64,000 bases of DNA from Bacteroidota bacterium (GCA_023957335.1 JAMLHC010000004.1:280811-344810); one strand, 5' to 3'; positions 53,603-62,008 are shown, numbered from the stretch's first letter. Notes: generated from the letters alone by a model not told the origin. Numbers and translations: made by a program.

Positions 53603-53827
53603 ATGAAAAATTACCAATGCAAAAAATGTAAGACACACATTACTAATGACAAATCACCAAGCAGTTTTAATTGCCCAGGTGGTGGAATGCACACTTGGAC
53701 AGACTTGGGAGAAGTCGGACCCAACAACTATCAATGTAAAAAGTGCGGAACGCTTGTAAAATCCAAAAATTCGCCATCTTCATTTAATTGCCCTTCTGGC
53801 AGTATGCACACTTGGACAAAACTGTAA
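53603..53827 (+). CDS. Small protein of two duplicated zinc-ribbon-like repeats
   Basis: This 74-aa protein consists of two copies of a unit of about 37 residues: YQCKKCKTHITNDKSPSSFN then CPGGGMHTWT, and YQCKKCGTLVKSKNSPSSFN then CPSGSMHTWT. Each unit has C-x2-C, a later single Cys and a His that together could hold one zinc ion. No named family is recognised. It is cytoplasmic by appearance. The PDDEXK_4 gene begins 1 bp after its stop, and a -7 box upstream (53536-53543) could drive both. Confidence 0.75.
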   Translation: MKNYQCKKCKTHITNDKSPSSFNCPGGGMHTWTDLGEVGPNNYQCKKCGTLVKSKNSPSSFNCPSGSMHTWTKL

Positions 53828-53828
53828 A

Positions 53829-54851
53829 ATGAAACCAAACATATTTAGACTTGCAACAAAGGAGCTGTCGCAAGACGGCTTCTTTACTTGGCTTTTACAG
53901 TGGGCAGACAACAACCATAAACAACACGACCAAAATCTAAATGAAACCGCAAAAGACTTTGTAAGGTTGTTACTTGGGCAGACACCTGACTACCAAGTCA
54001 ACAAAGTTGAAGCTGGCAGACAATGGAACAACATTGACATTTGGGCAGAAGTTAATGATGAGTATTTCATCGGTATTGAAGACAAAACAAATACTGGGGA
54101 ACACTCCGAACAATTGGAACGCTACAAGGACATTGCTACCAATCACTACAAAGACAAAAATCACAAACTTGTTTTTGTTTACCTCAAAACTGGCAATGAA
54201 AGTTTATCTACTCTCAAAAAAATCGTTGAAAAAGGCTACTCAACAGTTGACAGAAAAACCATTTTAAGTGTTCTAAACAAAAGACCAGTAACAAATGAAA
54301 TATTTAATGACTTCAAAGACTATTTGACCGTAATTGAAAATGCAACAAACTCATTCACCAAGTTTGACAACATCACTTCAGAATGGAAAGCAGGTGAAGG
54401 TTTTTACATTAAGCTCCAAGAACATATAAGCGAATGGACAGACTGGCGATATGTTGCCAATCAAATGGGCGGTTTTTTAGGCTTTTGGTATCACTGGACA
54501 GGAACTGATGAAATTGGTGAGATTTATATTCAAATTGAAAATGCTTTTGAATATGGCATCAAACTCGTAATAAAAATTGCTGACTGGGAACCAAGCACAG
54601 ACACTTTGTATCGTTTATTAAATGAAATAAAACCATACGCAGAAAAAAACGGACTTACAATTACTAAACCTGACAAATACCGAGCTGGTTCGACATCAAC
54701 ATTAGCAATTGTTCAAAACGCTTTTACGGTTGACAATGACGGAAACATTGAACTTGATAAATTTATTATGACGTTAAAAAACTTAGAAAAAACTCTTGAC
54801 GAATACTGCAAAGACAAAGAAACACAGCAGGTAACAGCGGTTTTGCAATAG
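53829..54851 (+). CDS. PD-(D/E)XK nuclease family protein (PDDEXK_4)
   Basis: The 340-aa protein shows the PDDEXK_4 pattern: DGFFTWLLQWADNN near the start, IDIWAEV with D70, IGIEDKTNTGEHSEQLERYK with E84-x-K86 and the helix Gln95, and KLVFVYLKTG. The C-terminal half (WTDWRYVANQMGGFLGFWYH, IKLVIKIADW) is a second conserved region of the family. Target and cleavage are unknown; relatives occur singly in defence islands. It forms a two-gene unit with the preceding zinc-ribbon protein, and its stop codon falls within the left arm of a large inverted repeat. Confidence 0.87.
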   Translation: MKPNIFRLATKELSQDGFFTWLLQWADNNHKQHDQNLNETAKDFVRLLLGQTPDYQVNKVEAGRQWNNIDIWAEVNDEYFIGIEDKTNTGEHSEQLERYKDIATNHYKDKNHKLVFVYLKTGNESLSTLKKIVEKGYSTVDRKTILSVLNKRPVTNEIFNDFKDYLTVIENATNSFTKFDNITSEWKAGEGFYIKLQEHISEWTDWRYVANQMGGFLGFWYHWTGTDEIGEIYIQIENAFEYGIKLVIKIADWEPSTDTLYRLLNEIKPYAEKNGLTITKPDKYRAGSTSTLAIVQNAFTVDNDGNIELDKFIMTLKNLEKTLDEYCKDKETQQVTAVLQ

Positions 54852-54960
54852 CGGGGCTGACGTGCTTCGTATGAAAGTTTGTGCAAAGTTCAACATTTGT
54901 TATTCGTATGAACATTAGTGCTAAAAATCCCCGCCATCGCAAAGCCGCAAACCGTTGTAA
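54827..54960 (+). repeat. Large imperfect inverted repeat, attC-like
   Basis: The left arm at 54833-54856 (AACAGCGGTTTTGCAATAGC followed by GGGG) pairs imperfectly with 54929-54958 (CCCCGCCATCGCAAAGCCGC and onward) around a loop of about 72 nt. The loop itself holds two copies of TTCGTATGAA, which can also pair with each other. GCAGGTAAC at 54827-54835 is the inverse of GTTACCTGC at 53478-53486 on the other side of the two-gene cassette. The shape resembles an integron attC site, but perfect RYYYAAC/GTTRRRY ends are not seen, and no integrase is in the window. Confidence 0.4.
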
Positions 54961-55225
54961 GCAAGCCTAGAGAACGACATTACTCCGAAAAAACAGACAT
55001 CTGAAAAACGAACTTTGACATCTTGAAAAGAACTTACGGACTGACTTTGGCGACACACATTCCGACCCGAATGTTTTAAAAATTTTTCCCACCGCACATT
55101 TTAAAAAATAATTTTAACCAGCCGCACAATGGCACATTTGCAAAACCGCACAAGCCGACACACGACCCAAGTTTTGCAAAAGAGCCAATTTCCCAACGCT
55201 CAAAAAAAAGAATAAAAATTTAATT
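54961..55225. other. Non-coding cassette-type spacer DNA
   Basis: No gene is visible. The plus strand is A- and C-rich with recurring words such as CCGCACA, GACACAC, CGACATTACTCCGAA and GAACGAACTTTGACATC. ACGACATTACT echoes ACGACATACT at about 53509-53518 on the far side of the upstream cassette, so both gaps may be parts of the same repeat family. Confidence 0.5.
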
Positions 55226-55266
55226 CACTTTCAAAAAAGTGTTTTATATTTGTCAAATATTGACAA
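55226..55266 (+). promoter_or_regulatory. Promoter and double operator of the restriction-modification controller
   Basis: A -7 box TATATTTG (55245-55252) is flanked by two palindromes: CACTTT-caaa-AAAGTG (55226-55241), lying over the -33 region, and the perfect TTGTCAA-ata-TTGACAA (55250-55266), overlapping the end of the -7 box and the expected start of transcription. The ATG of the XRE gene follows at 55286. This is the usual layout of an autoregulated R-M controller (C-protein) promoter, with repression when the proximal site is filled. Confidence 0.65.
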
Positions 55267-55285
55267 GTCTAAATTAACAAGTCGA

Positions 55286-55624
55286 ATGAAAACCAGTTTT
55301 GGAGAATATATCAGGAAATTAAGGACAGAGAACGGTATGACTTTAACACAGTTAGCCGCTCAACTAGAATTGGACTCAGCTAATTTGAGCAAGATTGAGA
55401 ACGGAAAAAGAGAGTTTGACGAAAAACGACTTGAAAAACTTGCAATAGTTTTCAGTCTAAAACTTGACGACATCAAAACAGAATTTTTCAGCGACCTTTT
55501 CGCCAAAAAGATTTACGAAAATAATTGCTCAATGGAAACGCTGATGGTAGCAGAGGAAAAGGTAAATTACCTTAAAAGCAAAAATGTAAAACAAGGAGAA
55601 ATAAAGTTTAACACGAATGAGTAA
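55286..55624 (+). CDS. XRE-family helix-turn-helix controller of the R-M operon
   Basis: From the ATG at 55286 the protein is 112 aa. The HTH covers FGEYIRKLRTENGMTLTQLAAQLELDSANLSKIENGKREFDEKRLEKLAIVF, as in C-proteins and phage repressors. A C-terminal extension of about 40 residues (DLFAKKIYENNCSMETLMVAEEKVNYL) is longer than in minimal C-proteins. A TTG start at 55250 is rejected because it lies in the promoter and the operator palindrome. Its 3' end overlaps the methyltransferase start by 8 bp. Expected to delay or limit expression of the downstream genes. Confidence 0.88.
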   Translation: MKTSFGEYIRKLRTENGMTLTQLAAQLELDSANLSKIENGKREFDEKRLEKLAIVFSLKLDDIKTEFFSDLFAKKIYENNCSMETLMVAEEKVNYLKSKNVKQGEIKFNTNE

Positions 55625-56657
55625 AGTGAAACCGACAGTCATAGATTTATTTTGCGGTTGCGGAGGGCTTTCGTATGGCTTTATTGAGGCTGGTTATAAC
55701 GTTGTACTTGGTATTGACCATTGGCAAGATGCCATAAAAACCTTTGAACACAATCACAAAGGCTCAACAGGTTTAGTTGCAGACCTTTTTAACGAAACAC
55801 CAATAGAAATAAGTAAAAAGACAGGAATAAAAAAAGCTGATATAATTATTGGAGGTCCACCTTGTCAAGGATTTTCAATTGCAGGAAAAAGAATTGTAGA
55901 TGACGAAAGAAACAAGCTCTATAAATCATTTGTGAGTTTTGTGGAGTTTTACAAACCGCAAGTTTTCCTAATGGAAAACGTGCCAAACATTGTTTCAATG
56001 GGCAAAGGTGTAGTAAAAGACAACATCATTGAAGATTTTGAAAAATTGGGTTACAATGTAGTTTACAAAGTGCTTTTGGCTTCGGAATTTGGCGTTCCCC
56101 AAAACAGGAGAAGAGCTTTTTTTATAGGAACAAAAGGAAAAGAAAATTTCAAATTCCCTGAAATTAAAAAACTTGAATTTGTTTCATCAAGTGAAGCAAT
56201 TTCTGATTTACCCGAAAAGTCAATTTCAGACGGAGCGAAATATCCACTAAAAGCAAAATCTGAATTTCAAGAAAAAATTCGTGAAGGCTCAAAAGGTTTG
56301 TTTAATCACGAAATTACAAACCACAATGACCAAACAATTGAAATTATTTCTATGGTTCCTGATGGTGGTAATTACAAAAACTTACCCGAACATCTTCACA
56401 AAACACGAAATGTAAATATTGCTTGGACTAGGCTAAACAGTAAAAAACCAAGTTTCACAATAGATACAGGGCACCGACATCATTTCCATTATAAATTTAA
56501 TCGTGTGCCAACAGTTCGAGAAAGTGCAAGGATTCAATCATTTCCTGACACTTTCATTTTTTTAGGAAGCAAAACAAGTCAATATAAACAAGTTGGTAAC
56601 GCTGTTCCTCCCCTATTGGCAGAGGTATTAGCAAAATCATTGAAAAAATATTTATGA
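55617..56657 (+). CDS. DNA (cytosine-5-)-methyltransferase 1
   Basis: This 346-aa m5C methyltransferase has motif I VIDLFCGCGGLSYGF, motif IV IIGGPPCQGFSIAG (catalytic C83), motif VI LMENVPNIV, motif VIII FGVPQNRRRAFFIG, motif IX region VRESARIQSFPD and motif X YKQVGNAVPPLLAEVLAKSL. The target-recognition segment lies roughly between residues 215 and 300. It methylates one cytosine in the site cut by the neighbouring nuclease; that site cannot be read from the sequence. It overlaps the controller by 8 bp and the next gene by 4 bp. Confidence 0.95.
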   Translation: MSKVKPTVIDLFCGCGGLSYGFIEAGYNVVLGIDHWQDAIKTFEHNHKGSTGLVADLFNETPIEISKKTGIKKADIIIGGPPCQGFSIAGKRIVDDERNKLYKSFVSFVEFYKPQVFLMENVPNIVSMGKGVVKDNIIEDFEKLGYNVVYKVLLASEFGVPQNRRRAFFIGTKGKENFKFPEIKKLEFVSSSEAISDLPEKSISDGAKYPLKAKSEFQEKIREGSKGLFNHEITNHNDQTIEIISMVPDGGNYKNLPEHLHKTRNVNIAWTRLNSKKPSFTIDTGHRHHFHYKFNRVPTVRESARIQSFPDTFIFLGSKTSQYKQVGNAVPPLLAEVLAKSLKKYL

Positions 56658-58093
56658 GTAAACAACAGAAATATAAAATTCCTGACGAATACTTTTTTCG
56701 TTTGCATCACGTAAGACCACGTTTTAAAAATGATGTTGAAGAAGTTTTACTTTATGTGGCAACCTCTATTTCTGAAATGGAAGTATTGCCCGAAAAAGAG
56801 TTTAATGCAATTTTAAACAATGTACTTTATGGGTTTAAGAAAAATGCTTCTTCGACTCAAAAAACTATTGATAATTGGAGAACTGAAATTTCAGCCCTTT
56901 TTGCTTTTATACAAGAAGAAAATAAACATCTTCAACCAAGCAAAATGGCAATCAGACTAGCAAACAATCAATATTTGGACGAGTTCTTTAATTACTTCCT
57001 TTACTCATTCCAATATCCAGGCGGACACATTAAATCCCACAACATTATTAAGCAAATTGAAGCAGGTGTAAAATTTAAACCTTGCAATTTTATTTTGCAG
57101 TTATTAATTGAAGGCGAAAAACTCACAGGAAAGCCATTTAGCATTACCGCAGAGGAATTAACTCAATGTGCTTACTTTGATTTGAGAGTTACACGAGACG
57201 GAAAACATCCAAAAGATGTTGCTAAAATGATTCTCAAACACAGAGCTGATAAAATTGAATATGACCACCATTACGACCAATTAATAAACGAAAAAACGGG
57301 AGCATATCCTTCAAATGGTGATGTTTGCAGATATGCAGGTGATATTTTGGATTATATGGTTTTAGCAAACCTTCTGCAACACAAAGGAACTGGTTATTAC
57401 TACTACATAAATACCGAAAACAAAGAAGCGATTGATTATCATTTGAGAAATGCCGTTTGGTTTAACCAATACTACAGATTTTATACACAACAAGAAATTT
57501 CAAATTCTGAAATTTCAGCAGTTGAAGAAACTTGGTTTTCTTTTGTTAATCAGTTTGATGGTATAGAAGCCTTTGCTCCACACCTTGACCAAGCAGAGCA
57601 AGAGAATATTTCTGCACTAATTCAAGAATATTATTCTCGAATGACTGGCGATAGAAAAGTGCCAACAAAAATCATTGGAGATTATGGAGAAAGTTTGATT
57701 TTGGCTCACGAATATTTGAGAACAAAAGAAAAATCAAACAGACAACATTTGATAAATAAAATCCCTACTCCGCTTGGGGTTGGTTACGATATTCAAAGTG
57801 TTGAATTAGAAAAAAAGAAACGCTATATCGAAGTAAAAACTACAAAATCAAGAAAAGCCATTAACAACAATCGCTTTAAACTTACACCAAACGAATGGGA
57901 CACAGCCGAAACAATGGGCGATAATTATTTCATTTATTACTTAGTAGTAAATGATGATACCAAAAACATATTTATGATTCAAAACCCTGTTAAACAATAT
58001 GAACAAGGTAATTTGAAAGTTGATAAAAATTTAGTTGTTGAATTTTCTAAAACATCAGGACAATGGGAAAAGCTATTAGAAATAAGAAACTAA
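56654..58093 (+). CDS. Putative type II restriction endonuclease with NO VEIN (DUF3883)-like C-terminus
   Basis: The 479-aa protein lies between two m5C methyltransferases, the usual place for the cognate nuclease. The C-terminal part (residues about 340-460) has IIGDYGESLILAHEYLRTKEKSN, PTPLGVGYDIQSVEL with D379 and KRYIEVKTTKSRK with E393-x-K395, then FKLTPNEWDTAETMGDNYFIYYLVV, which is the DUF3883 pattern and a good PD-(D/E)xK site. The N-terminal 340 residues are helical, unfamiliar, and probably recognise DNA. It overlaps the first methyltransferase by 4 bp and the second by 31 bp. Confidence 0.75.
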   Translation: MSKQQKYKIPDEYFFRLHHVRPRFKNDVEEVLLYVATSISEMEVLPEKEFNAILNNVLYGFKKNASSTQKTIDNWRTEISALFAFIQEENKHLQPSKMAIRLANNQYLDEFFNYFLYSFQYPGGHIKSHNIIKQIEAGVKFKPCNFILQLLIEGEKLTGKPFSITAEELTQCAYFDLRVTRDGKHPKDVAKMILKHRADKIEYDHHYDQLINEKTGAYPSNGDVCRYAGDILDYMVLANLLQHKGTGYYYYINTENKEAIDYHLRNAVWFNQYYRFYTQQEISNSEISAVEETWFSFVNQFDGIEAFAPHLDQAEQENISALIQEYYSRMTGDRKVPTKIIGDYGESLILAHEYLRTKEKSNRQHLINKIPTPLGVGYDIQSVELEKKKRYIEVKTTKSRKAINNNRFKLTPNEWDTAETMGDNYFIYYLVVNDDTKNIFMIQNPVKQYEQGNLKVDKNLVVEFSKTSGQWEKLLEIRN

Positions 58094-59109
58094 AAGTAAC
58101 TTCATTATTCTGCGGATGCGGAGGAATGGATTTAGGAATTCAAGGAGACTTTAATTTCCTTGGAAAACACTTTGCTGAATTGCCGTATGAAGTTGTATAT
58201 GCAGCCGATAATGACAGTTATGCAACCGCCATTTATAACAGCAATTTTGAGCATAAATGTGAAACCAAAGATGTTAGAGATATTGAGCCGAATAAAATTC
58301 CTGACCACGATATTTTACTTGGTGGTTTTCCTTGTCAATCATTTTCAATAAGTGCTCAAAATCCGCCACGACTTGGCTACAAAGACGATAGAGGAAAACT
58401 GTTTTTTGAAATGGTTAATGTTTTAAAAGAAAAAAAACCTCGTTTTTTTATTGGCGAAAATGTAAAAGGTCTTTTATCAGCAAACAAAGGACAGGCATTT
58501 CCAATGATTGTAAAAGAATTTGAAAAAGCAGGATATTACATTCATCACAAACTTTTAAATGCTTCTGAATTTGGTGTGCCACAAAAGCGAGAAAGAGTGT
58601 TTATTGTTGGATTCAGAGAATTTGATGATTATTTCAATTTTCGATTTCCGCAACCCAATACACTCAATGGCTCAAAAGTTAAACTAAAACAAGTGATTGA
58701 CACCAAAGCAGACCTTGATGATAAATGGTTTTTCAGTCAAAGAGCAGTTGACGGAATGCTTCGAGTTCGTGAAAAAATGAATAAAGGTAGAGTTCAAGAT
58801 TTGGAGCAACCTTGTAACACCATTAGTTCACATTTGGCAAAAGTTAGTTTAAACGGAACAGACCCCGTTTTAATGGTTGACGGAAAATACAGAAGATTTA
58901 CACCGAGAGAAGCGGCAAATATTCAATCATTCCCTGAATCATTCAATTTAGATGTGGTTTCAGAAAACAGACAATATCGAGCAATCGGAAATGCAGTTCC
59001 ACCAGTTTTGATGTGGCACGTTGCTAACGCTTTGGTAAAATGTTGTACGGTTGAAAAACCAAAGGAAGTAAAAGAGAAAAAAGAAGAACTTTTAAATCAA
59101 GAGATATGA
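58063..59109 (+). CDS. DNA (cytosine-5-)-methyltransferase 2
   Basis: A second, distinct m5C methyltransferase of 348 aa: motif I VTSLFCGCGGMDLGI, motif IV LLGGFPCQSFSISAQ (catalytic C91), motif VI FIGENVKGL, motif VIII FGVPQKRERVFIVG, and motif IX-X RRFTPREAANIQSFPESF / YRAIGNAVPPVLMWHVANAL. Two m5C enzymes flanking one nuclease usually mean an asymmetric site with one enzyme per strand. The ATG at 58063 lies 31 bp inside the nuclease gene; an alternative start would remove part of motif I. The next ORF starts 4 bp before its stop. Confidence 0.94.
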   Translation: MGKAIRNKKLKVTSLFCGCGGMDLGIQGDFNFLGKHFAELPYEVVYAADNDSYATAIYNSNFEHKCETKDVRDIEPNKIPDHDILLGGFPCQSFSISAQNPPRLGYKDDRGKLFFEMVNVLKEKKPRFFIGENVKGLLSANKGQAFPMIVKEFEKAGYYIHHKLLNASEFGVPQKRERVFIVGFREFDDYFNFRFPQPNTLNGSKVKLKQVIDTKADLDDKWFFSQRAVDGMLRVREKMNKGRVQDLEQPCNTISSHLAKVSLNGTDPVLMVDGKYRRFTPREAANIQSFPESFNLDVVSENRQYRAIGNAVPPVLMWHVANALVKCCTVEKPKEVKEKKEELLNQEI

Positions 59110-59318
59110 ACAGACAATCAGTAGAATCCTCAAACCTCGCATCTATTGGATATGATGCAGAAAACGAAGTTCTTGAAATAGAATTTAACCACGGTGGTGT
59201 TTATCAATATTTTGATGTTCCCGAAAATGTTTATGAAGAATTGATGAATGCAGATTCACACGGTCAATATTTTGACAGAAATATTAAAAAGGCAGGATAT
59301 CAGTTTCAAAAAATGTAA
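59106..59318 (+). CDS. KTSC domain protein
   Basis: This 70-aa protein matches the KTSC domain: ESSNLASIGYDAENEVLEIEF, GGVYQYFDVPENVYEELMNADSHGQYFDRNIK. The family occurs alone or fused to phage and RNA-processing proteins, and its biochemical role is unsettled. It overlaps the second methyltransferase by 4 bp (ATGA), so it belongs to the R-M operon, and it is followed 2 bp later by a diverged relative. Confidence 0.88.
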   Translation: MNRQSVESSNLASIGYDAENEVLEIEFNHGGVYQYFDVPENVYEELMNADSHGQYFDRNIKKAGYQFQKM

Positions 59319-59320
59319 TT

Positions 59321-59539
59321 ATGGAAAAATACTTAAATCGAAGTGGAAATTCACCAATAAGCCATTACCAAATTAATGCCGATAGTCTTACTGTTTGGTT
59401 TAAGGGTAATCCCAAAGCATATACTTATCCTGAATATTTAACTGGTAGCAGTCATATGGCACAACTCAAATCAAATGCACAAAGAGGGAAAGGTTTAAGT
59501 GCTTATATAAATAAAAATGTAAGGGATAAATTTATTTAA
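59321..59539 (+). CDS. Diverged KTSC-like small protein
   Basis: A 72-aa protein that reads like a second, diverged KTSC domain: SPISHYQINADSLTVWFKGNPKAYTYPEYLTGSSHMAQLKSNAQRGKGLSAYINKNV. The Y-x-Y-P-x and 'x-A-x-x-G-K-G-L-x-x-Y-I-N' parts align with the V-Y-x-Y-F/V-P and 'G-x-Y-F-D-R-N-I' parts of the previous protein. Spacing of 2 bp before and 1 bp after places it in the same operon, immediately upstream of the ATPase gene. Confidence 0.7.
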   Translation: MEKYLNRSGNSPISHYQINADSLTVWFKGNPKAYTYPEYLTGSSHMAQLKSNAQRGKGLSAYINKNVRDKFI

Positions 59540-59540
59540 T

Positions 59541-62006
59541 ATGGAAACAGCAAATTTCAGAAAAACTCTTATCGATATTGCTCAGAAAGATTCTGTTGAA
59601 AGAGTAGTATCAAAAATAATAGCTTTTTATTACCCTCGTCTTGATTTAAAGGACAAAAGCACCTTTTTCGATAGTTTAATGAGTTTGCTTAATGTTTCTG
59701 ATAAACAAGACTTTGATTTTAGAAAATTAGAAGAAGACATTGAAGCCAATCAAAGTATCGTAAATCCAGATACATATAAAAACAAGGACTACCGAATAAA
59801 AAATATCGAAATTTCAAATCTTAGAGGAATACCTTCACTTCAAGAAAGCGAAAACATTCCATTTGGCATCAACTTAATTGATGATGAAATTTGTCATAAT
59901 GCTATCGTTTTAGCTAATAATGGCACAGGAAAATCCTCTCTTTTTGCAGGTTTAGAAATGATTTTTGCCAATGAAATTGGAGAAAAAAAATTAAGAACTA
60001 AAAAAAATAATATAAGCGAAAGTGAGTTTTTGGACTACTTAAAAAGATTTCCTCTTTTAGGAAAACCTAACTGCAAAATTGAAACTTTTGAAGGTGAATA
60101 CACCTTGGATAATAAAATTTTTTCCAAAGATTACATTGAAATATTTAACCCTATAAGCCACTTTATTACTGAATATGATATAATTGAAAACGGTAGGATT
60201 GATTACGAAACATCAGATCAAAAATTAGATTATTCTTTTCATAACATAATTGCAAAAGCATTAGGGTTAAATGAGTTTTTAGACCTATTGGCAATTACTG
60301 AACAAATACCAACTTATTCAAGACGAAAAGAATTGAATCAACTAAATAAACTATCTACTGAAATCAAAGCGAATGAGGAAACTAAAAAAAATAGGCTTGC
60401 CTTAATTCAGTCAAAGCAAATTGAACTAGATGAATTTAAAAAGGGGGAAGACATAAAACCAAATTCAATAAATAAAATTGAAGTAATAAACGAACTCAAG
60501 AAAACTATTGAAGAATCATCCGTAAGGAACTTAGATTCATCAAAACTGAAAGAAGATATTGAGGAATTTCAAAAATCATTTCAAGAATACATTTCAATTT
60601 CAGGTATTAAAGATATTAATATTGAAAAAGGATTTCTAGAACAAGGCTTAAGTTTATCTGAAAATAAAGATGATTGTCCATTTTGCCAAGATTCAAAAAG
60701 GACAATTGAGGAAATAAAGGGAAGTGTTAAATTAAGAATAGATAACCTTAAAAAACACGAAGAAACTGAAAGAAAAATAAAACTTGCATACAGAAACCTA
60801 TCAAATAATTTATTTGATTCATTAATATCTTTAAAGCAATTGAGTGAAATACTTTTTAATCAACGCTCGATATTATCTAAACAAACGAGTTTGGATAATT
60901 TAATAAACAAAGAAGGTGAATTGATGATGTTATTAACCCCTCATTTACTTGATGATGAATTATTTGATTATTTAAAACAATTATCTGACAAACAATTCCC
61001 TGCAGATAATGAATTTAGTAAACTTTCAATTTTTTTGATTGACAACAAAGAACTCATTTGTGAATTTATACCATCGAAAATAGACGAAATTAATTTTTTC
61101 ATTAAAGATAGAGCAGAACAGATTCAAAAAGTCATTGAAACATTAAGTGATACTTCTGATTTGACTATCAACGAAAAAATCAAAGCACTTGAAAAAGAAA
61201 TAAATGAAAATAAAGCATCCATACCAAATATTGAAAAAGCAATCAAAGATTTGGAATTGCAATTAAAATCAGCGGATGTACAAGTTCAAAATTTTAAAAG
61301 AATTAAAGAAGAGATTAAATTCTTCAATTTAAAACTTATTGAAGAAAAGGACAGAATCGTTACTAGTTACTTTAAATCAATTAAGGAAGTTGTCGAAGAA
61401 ATAATGAATGATTTCATTGACGAAAAAGAGTCCATAAACTTAGTACTAAGTTTAGAAAAAATTGACAGAAATATTGATGGTGAAATATTTCAAACAGAAG
61501 TAATAATGGCGAAAATTGTTCAGAAAAATGGTAAATCTACAACTCCCGATATTTATTTCAATACCTTTCGATACAAAGTATTTTGTTTAATGATTAGCTT
61601 GAGTATTGCTCTATCAACACGAATGAGATACAAAGTAAATTTACCATTAGTAATGGATGACTTATTTTTTGCGAGTGATTTTATTAGTAAAAATTCATTT
61701 TCAATATTCTTACAAAAAATTATTGGACTATTCTATAAATACACACCCGATATGCCTCTTCAATTTATATTATTCTCACACGATGATTTAATTTTTAGAA
61801 GTGCATTAGATGCAATTGATGAATTCAACTTGAAAAGCACTGACATAGATTATTGTGCCGAAAATAAAATCAATCTAAACAAAAAGACATTATTAGCAAG
61901 GATGTTCAGCCTAGAGGATAAAGATATGCCTGAAACAATGAATGATGGAACTAAATATTGGAACCTAATTTATACTCTTCCAAAAGAAATAAAAATATTT
62001 AACTAA
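59541..62006 (+). CDS. Rad50/SMC-like ATPase with a CxxC hook
   Basis: An 821-aa ABC-type ATPase of the RecF/SMC/Rad50 group. About 90 N-terminal residues precede the ATPase head (YRIKNIEISNLRGIPSLQ). Walker A is LANNGTGKSSLF with K131. Two long coiled-coil stretches (about 265-370 and 390-650) flank C379-P-F-C382, placed like the Rad50 zinc hook. The C-terminal head has LPLVMDDLFFASDF (Walker B and D-loop, D706-D707) and QFILFSHDDLIF (H-loop). The ABC signature is not obvious. It starts 1 bp after the KTSC-like gene and is followed 2 bp later by a membrane protein. Not a known RloC: no R-x3-E-x3-H nuclease motif was found at the C-terminus. Confidence 0.85.
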   Translation: METANFRKTLIDIAQKDSVERVVSKIIAFYYPRLDLKDKSTFFDSLMSLLNVSDKQDFDFRKLEEDIEANQSIVNPDTYKNKDYRIKNIEISNLRGIPSLQESENIPFGINLIDDEICHNAIVLANNGTGKSSLFAGLEMIFANEIGEKKLRTKKNNISESEFLDYLKRFPLLGKPNCKIETFEGEYTLDNKIFSKDYIEIFNPISHFITEYDIIENGRIDYETSDQKLDYSFHNIIAKALGLNEFLDLLAITEQIPTYSRRKELNQLNKLSTEIKANEETKKNRLALIQSKQIELDEFKKGEDIKPNSINKIEVINELKKTIEESSVRNLDSSKLKEDIEEFQKSFQEYISISGIKDINIEKGFLEQGLSLSENKDDCPFCQDSKRTIEEIKGSVKLRIDNLKKHEETERKIKLAYRNLSNNLFDSLISLKQLSEILFNQRSILSKQTSLDNLINKEGELMMLLTPHLLDDELFDYLKQLSDKQFPADNEFSKLSIFLIDNKELICEFIPSKIDEINFFIKDRAEQIQKVIETLSDTSDLTINEKIKALEKEINENKASIPNIEKAIKDLELQLKSADVQVQNFKRIKEEIKFFNLKLIEEKDRIVTSYFKSIKEVVEEIMNDFIDEKESINLVLSLEKIDRNIDGEIFQTEVIMAKIVQKNGKSTTPDIYFNTFRYKVFCLMISLSIALSTRMRYKVNLPLVMDDLFFASDFISKNSFSIFLQKIIGLFYKYTPDMPLQFILFSHDDLIFRSALDAIDEFNLKSTDIDYCAENKINLNKKTLLARMFSLEDKDMPETMNDGTKYWNLIYTLPKEIKIFN

Positions 62007-62008
62007 CT

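Noticed and set aside
59541..62006. RloC-type anticodon nuclease (also has a hook and sits by R-M genes)
   Set aside because: No R-x3-E-x3-H nuclease motif or long domain follows the Walker B/H-loop region; the nuclease function seems to be in a separate gene.
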